Below are positions 61,129-64,000 of a stretch of DNA of 64,000 nt, piece by piece. The position numbers were made by a program, and so were the translations under genes. Positions within the stretch are counted from its first letter, which is position 1. The number at the start of each line of letters is the position of its first letter. The DNA is from an uncultured Chryseobacterium sp. (GTDB lineage: Bacteria; Bacteroidota; Bacteroidia; Flavobacteriales; Weeksellaceae), in NCBI GenBank assembly GCA_913778085.1, contig CAJYXJ010000014.1:202917-266916 (forward strand). The letters run 5' to 3'. The notes beneath the pieces were generated by a model. That model was not told where the DNA came from, ran no database searches, and worked only from the letters and a program-made list of their open reading frames with translations.

Positions 61129-62562
61129 ATGCTCCTCAATTCGTATTATTTCATCTTCTTTTTTACTGTACTGTTTTTTGGGTATTACCTTCTGGGGAAA
61201 ACATCAAAAATTCAGAATCTGCTCCTGCTTATAGGCAGCTATATTTTTTACAGCAGCTGGAGCTGGAATTTTCTTTCGCTGCTAATCCTATCTACTCTTG
61301 CCACTTTCTTCATTGGAAATAAGATCCGGAAGGCTGAAGGCCATGCGAAGGTATATTGGATGAGAGGAGGTGTTTTTCTGGTCCTGATCCAGCTTTTATA
61401 TTTTAAATACTTCAATTTTTTCATTGAAAATTTTAACGATCTGCTGAAACTGATAGGGACGAGAGACCAGCTGGGACTGCTGAAAATCATTTTCCCTATC
61501 GGAATAAGCTTTTACTCTTTCCGGATGATCGGTTATCTGTTGGATATCAGGAACAATAAGCTGAAAGAAATCCCTTCATTACTCGATTATTCGGTTTTTG
61601 TCGCTTTTTTTCCATGCATTATTGCGGGACCTATTGATAAAGCGGGACCATTTTTAAATAACTTAAAAAACAAAAGGGAATTTTCTCCTTTACAGTTTAC
61701 CGACGGATTGAGGCAAATATTATGGGGATTATTCAAAAAGCTGGTGGTTGCCGACAACATTGCGACGATTACCACTCCTATTTTTGAGTCCTATCATACA
61801 TTAAACGGAAGCGCACTGTTCATCGGCGCGGTTTTATATTTCATTCAGCTGTACTGCGATTTCTCGGGATATACCGATATGGCGATCGGAATTTCCAAAT
61901 TATTGGGCATTAAAATCCAGCCGAATTTCAATTACCCTCTCTTTGCACAGAATGTAGCGGATTACTGGCGAAGATGGCACATCTCCCTTACGTCATGGCT
62001 CACAGAATATGTTTTTACCCCACTGTCGATCCGGTTCCGGGATTATGACAAATACGGACTGATCATGGCGATCATCATCAACTTCCTGGTGGTGGGCTTC
62101 TGGCACGGTGCGGAATGGCATTATATTTTTCACGGACTGGTAAGCGGCATCATGTTTATTCCGATCATCTGGAAAGGAAAAATGAATAAGAAGGTAAAAA
62201 ACCAAAGCAATATTATCCCTACAAAAGAAGAGCTGAAAAATATCCCCGTAACGTTTATAATGTTCGCTCTGCTGATGGTGCTTTTCTTCTCAAGCGATAT
62301 GAAAATGGCCTTGGGATATTACAGGGAAATTTTTTCTCTGTCTTTCTTTGAGCTGCCGAATTTTAAATTTCAAAAACTTATCGCCCTGCTGATCCTGTTT
62401 ACTTTAGGAGTTGAATGGATCAACCGTGATAAGGAATATGCACTTAAAGACCTGTTTGCCCAAAACAACATGATCATGAGATGGGGCTTTTATTATCTGC
62501 TGATCTTCCTCATCTGCCTTTTTTACATTGCCCCGAAAGGATTTATTTATGCACAGTTTTAA
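61129..62562 (+). CDS. MBOAT-family O-acyltransferase (AlgI/DltB-like)
   Basis: A 477-residue membrane-bound O-acyltransferase with about ten membrane helices. The family's catalytic histidine lies in GFWHGAEWHYIFHGL near residue 325; the conserved YWRRWHISLTSWL loop precedes it. DltB and AlgI relatives take an acyl group from a carrier on the cytoplasmic side and pass it to the outside. With an ACP gene 5 bases upstream the donor is probably the FkbH-loaded carrier. The recipient would be a cell-surface glycan; it is not shown. It lies 3 bases before the SGNH gene. Confidence 0.92.
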   Translation: MLLNSYYFIFFFTVLFFGYYLLGKTSKIQNLLLLIGSYIFYSSWSWNFLSLLILSTLATFFIGNKIRKAEGHAKVYWMRGGVFLVLIQLLYFKYFNFFIENFNDLLKLIGTRDQLGLLKIIFPIGISFYSFRMIGYLLDIRNNKLKEIPSLLDYSVFVAFFPCIIAGPIDKAGPFLNNLKNKREFSPLQFTDGLRQILWGLFKKLVVADNIATITTPIFESYHTLNGSALFIGAVLYFIQLYCDFSGYTDMAIGISKLLGIKIQPNFNYPLFAQNVADYWRRWHISLTSWLTEYVFTPLSIRFRDYDKYGLIMAIIINFLVVGFWHGAEWHYIFHGLVSGIMFIPIIWKGKMNKKVKNQSNIIPTKEELKNIPVTFIMFALLMVLFFSSDMKMALGYYREIFSLSFFELPNFKFQKLIALLILFTLGVEWINRDKEYALKDLFAQNNMIMRWGFYYLLIFLICLFYIAPKGFIYAQF

Positions 62563-62565
62563 GTT

Positions 62566-63507
62566 ATGAAAAAATCACTTTACCGATTACTGCTTTTTTC
62601 CATACTCCCCCTGCTTTTCATCGGCTATGCGGTTTATGTTACCGGGAAGACTACGGATGATTTTTATAAAAGATTCTCCTCTCCCCGGCAGAACTCCTTT
62701 ATTTTGGGAAGCTCAAGGGCTGCTTCGATGAATCCTGAGATTATCGACAACATTATCCGGCAGAAATATCCTGAGGCAAAATTGTACAATTATGCTTTTA
62801 CCTGGGCCCACTCTCCCTACGGACCCAAATATCTTGAATCGATAAAGAAAAAAATAAAACCGGATACGAAACACGGCGTTTTTATTGTAACCGTGGAGCC
62901 GACAGCTTTAATGATTTCCAAGACCGGTCCTGACGATCCGTACTATTATACCGAAAACGACAAATCCGTCGCCAGAACCTCAAATGTTACAGCGAATCCC
63001 AATTTTGAATATCTTATTGAAAGCTTTGATTTTTCCATCACCAAAGAACTGAATAAAAAGATTATGCCTGAAAAAAACCAGATGGTTGAAGTTTCCGTAT
63101 TGGATAACGGGCAGTTACAGGGAAAAGTACTGAAAAGATTTTCACCGGAGAAAAGAAAATCTGTAAACAGGGAGAAAATGATGGAATTTAAAAACAGGAT
63201 CGACAATCTAAGAATGTCGAATGTCCGCATGCAATATTTAATCCGGACTATTGATTTCCTGAAAAAGCATGGAAAAGTAGTTCTCGTAAGAATGCCGATC
63301 AGCCGAACAGCCTATACTATTGAGAACGCTGCCGTTCCCGATTTTGATAATACCATTAAAGGCATCTCAACGGCTGAACAAGTGGAATATATTAATTATA
63401 ACCACATTCCCAATCATTACAAATGGACTGATGAAGTTCATCTCGAACCCGAATCCATGGACCAGTTTTCCGGACAAATAGGAAAATATATTCTCCTGTT
63501 AAAATAA
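62566..63507 (+). CDS. Membrane-anchored SGNH/DltD-like protein
   Basis: A 313-residue protein with one N-terminal membrane helix (RLLLFSILPLLFIGYAVYV) and the rest outside. SGNH-hydrolase-like marks are FILGSSRAASM (a GSSR in place of GDS, near 47) and the DxxH motif DEVHLEP near residue 288-291. In this position DltD, or AlgX/AlgJ-like, proteins complete the transfer of the acyl group to the glycan. The pairing with an MBOAT 3 bases upstream supports that. The central part is not recognised. Exact acceptor unknown. Confidence 0.75.
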   Translation: MKKSLYRLLLFSILPLLFIGYAVYVTGKTTDDFYKRFSSPRQNSFILGSSRAASMNPEIIDNIIRQKYPEAKLYNYAFTWAHSPYGPKYLESIKKKIKPDTKHGVFIVTVEPTALMISKTGPDDPYYYTENDKSVARTSNVTANPNFEYLIESFDFSITKELNKKIMPEKNQMVEVSVLDNGQLQGKVLKRFSPEKRKSVNREKMMEFKNRIDNLRMSNVRMQYLIRTIDFLKKHGKVVLVRMPISRTAYTIENAAVPDFDNTIKGISTAEQVEYINYNHIPNHYKWTDEVHLEPESMDQFSGQIGKYILLLK

Positions 63508-63798
63508 CATATGGGATTTTAAAAACTGTTTAATTTATCCAACTTTTTTTCTAAGAATTTCTCTTGTTATTGTTTATCCGTATAAAATTTATTCAGTCCC
63601 AGTTTCAATATTGAAGAATTTTTTTACTAAGCTAAAAAAATTAAATACCTAGGCTGTACATTAAATCATTAAAAAGACACGCATTAATTTATGGATGCTG
63701 CAAATCCTTTCAATCAATAATAACAAAATTTAAAACGGAGAAATAATTTATTAACCGGAAATTTTCTATCTTCGCATTCTTAAAAAAATTGTTTAACC
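63508..63798. other. Intergenic gap with probable promoter
   Basis: No ORF is evident. TATCTTCG at 63767-63774 is one mismatch from TAnnTTTG and would start transcription near 63780, about 19 bases before the next start; its -33 box is poor. Confidence 0.4.
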
Positions 63799-64000
63799 AT
63801 GAAAAAAAGAATGACTTTACTGTTATTCGGGGTTCCGCTCTTCGGTTTTGCCCAGTCGGCGATCGGAAGCATTAATTCCGGGGCAGTTTCCACAGACGGC
63901 TTTTCGCATTCCGTAGGAGAAATCTACGTAATCCCTACGGATCCCGATCAGGCAAGTTCCGGTACAATGGGTGTGCTTTATCAATCCGTCCTTCAGGTAT
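63799..64000 (+). CDS. Partial secreted protein at the right edge
   Basis: A gene whose first 67 codons lie in the window. The start has a typical signal peptide (MKKRMTLLLFGVPLFGFA, cut before QSA). The mature start, GSINSGAVSTDGFSHSVGEI, resembles short T9SS-sorted surface proteins of Flavobacteriia (SVGE/SVGQ pattern), but the sorting domain would be past the edge. The function cannot be told. Confidence 0.75.
   Translation, partial: MKKRMTLLLFGVPLFGFAQSAIGSINSGAVSTDGFSHSVGEIYVIPTDPDQASSGTMGVLYQSVLQV

Overview
The window looks like a chromosomal segment of a Flavobacteriia member, most likely Chryseobacterium or a close relative in Weeksellaceae. The reasons are promoters of the Bacteroidota form TTTG-N19-TAnnTTTG, absence of strong Shine-Dalgarno sites, AT-rich leaders, many short intergenic repeats, and gene families typical of that group. 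I had only the sequence, so all names come from motif reading and family knowledge.

1-18190 is an AT-rich accessory island ending at the 3' side of a tRNA-Arg(TCG) gene on the minus strand. From left to right it carries a three-gene Type IIG-like restriction-modification operon with its own HTH regulator (230-5294); a Gabija-like pair, UvrD-type helicase plus OLD-family ATPase/TOPRIM nuclease (5898-9774); a large STAND-type NTPase with an N-terminal PD-(D/E)xK-like domain (10097-13327); an unrecognised protein with an HExxH motif (13681-15060) bracketed by a decayed and an intact copy of a serine resolvase gene; and a large serine recombinase (16664-18274) whose reading frame runs into the tRNA. 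It reads as a mobile defence island.

18192-36119 is ordinary chromosome: tRNA-Arg and its terminator, an outer-membrane barrel and large TPR protein pair, an APC permease operon with a papain-like lipoprotein and a DUF962 membrane protein, a DUF3857/transglutaminase-like protein, an SPFH protein, dGTPase, a thrombospondin-type-3-repeat secreted protein followed closely by an Fpg/Nei glycosylase, a candidate small-ORF/structured-RNA transcription unit, and an AAA+ ATPase. 36747-39102 holds an HTH regulator, an orphan C-terminal module of a contractile injection system tape-measure protein and two AT-rich membrane-associated proteins of unknown role.

39191-58738 contains gcvP, a small Cys-rich protein that may be leaderless, a J-domain protein, a 2 kb array of non-coding repeats, an ECF sigma-factor operon, an S9 peptidase, a DoxX protein, a run of small SRPBCC (AHSA1), VOC and SDR genes, a Crp/Fnr regulator, a DUF763 protein and thiol peroxidase. 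Intergenic gaps here are filled by several dispersed repeat families.

59025-63507 is a compact four-gene plus-strand operon: an FkbH-like HAD enzyme, an acyl carrier protein, an MBOAT acyltransferase and an SGNH/DltD-like protein. Its logic parallels dltABCD (activate, carry, export, transfer) and suggests a glyceryl- or acyl-esterification system for an envelope glycan. A secreted protein begins at 63799 and runs off the window.
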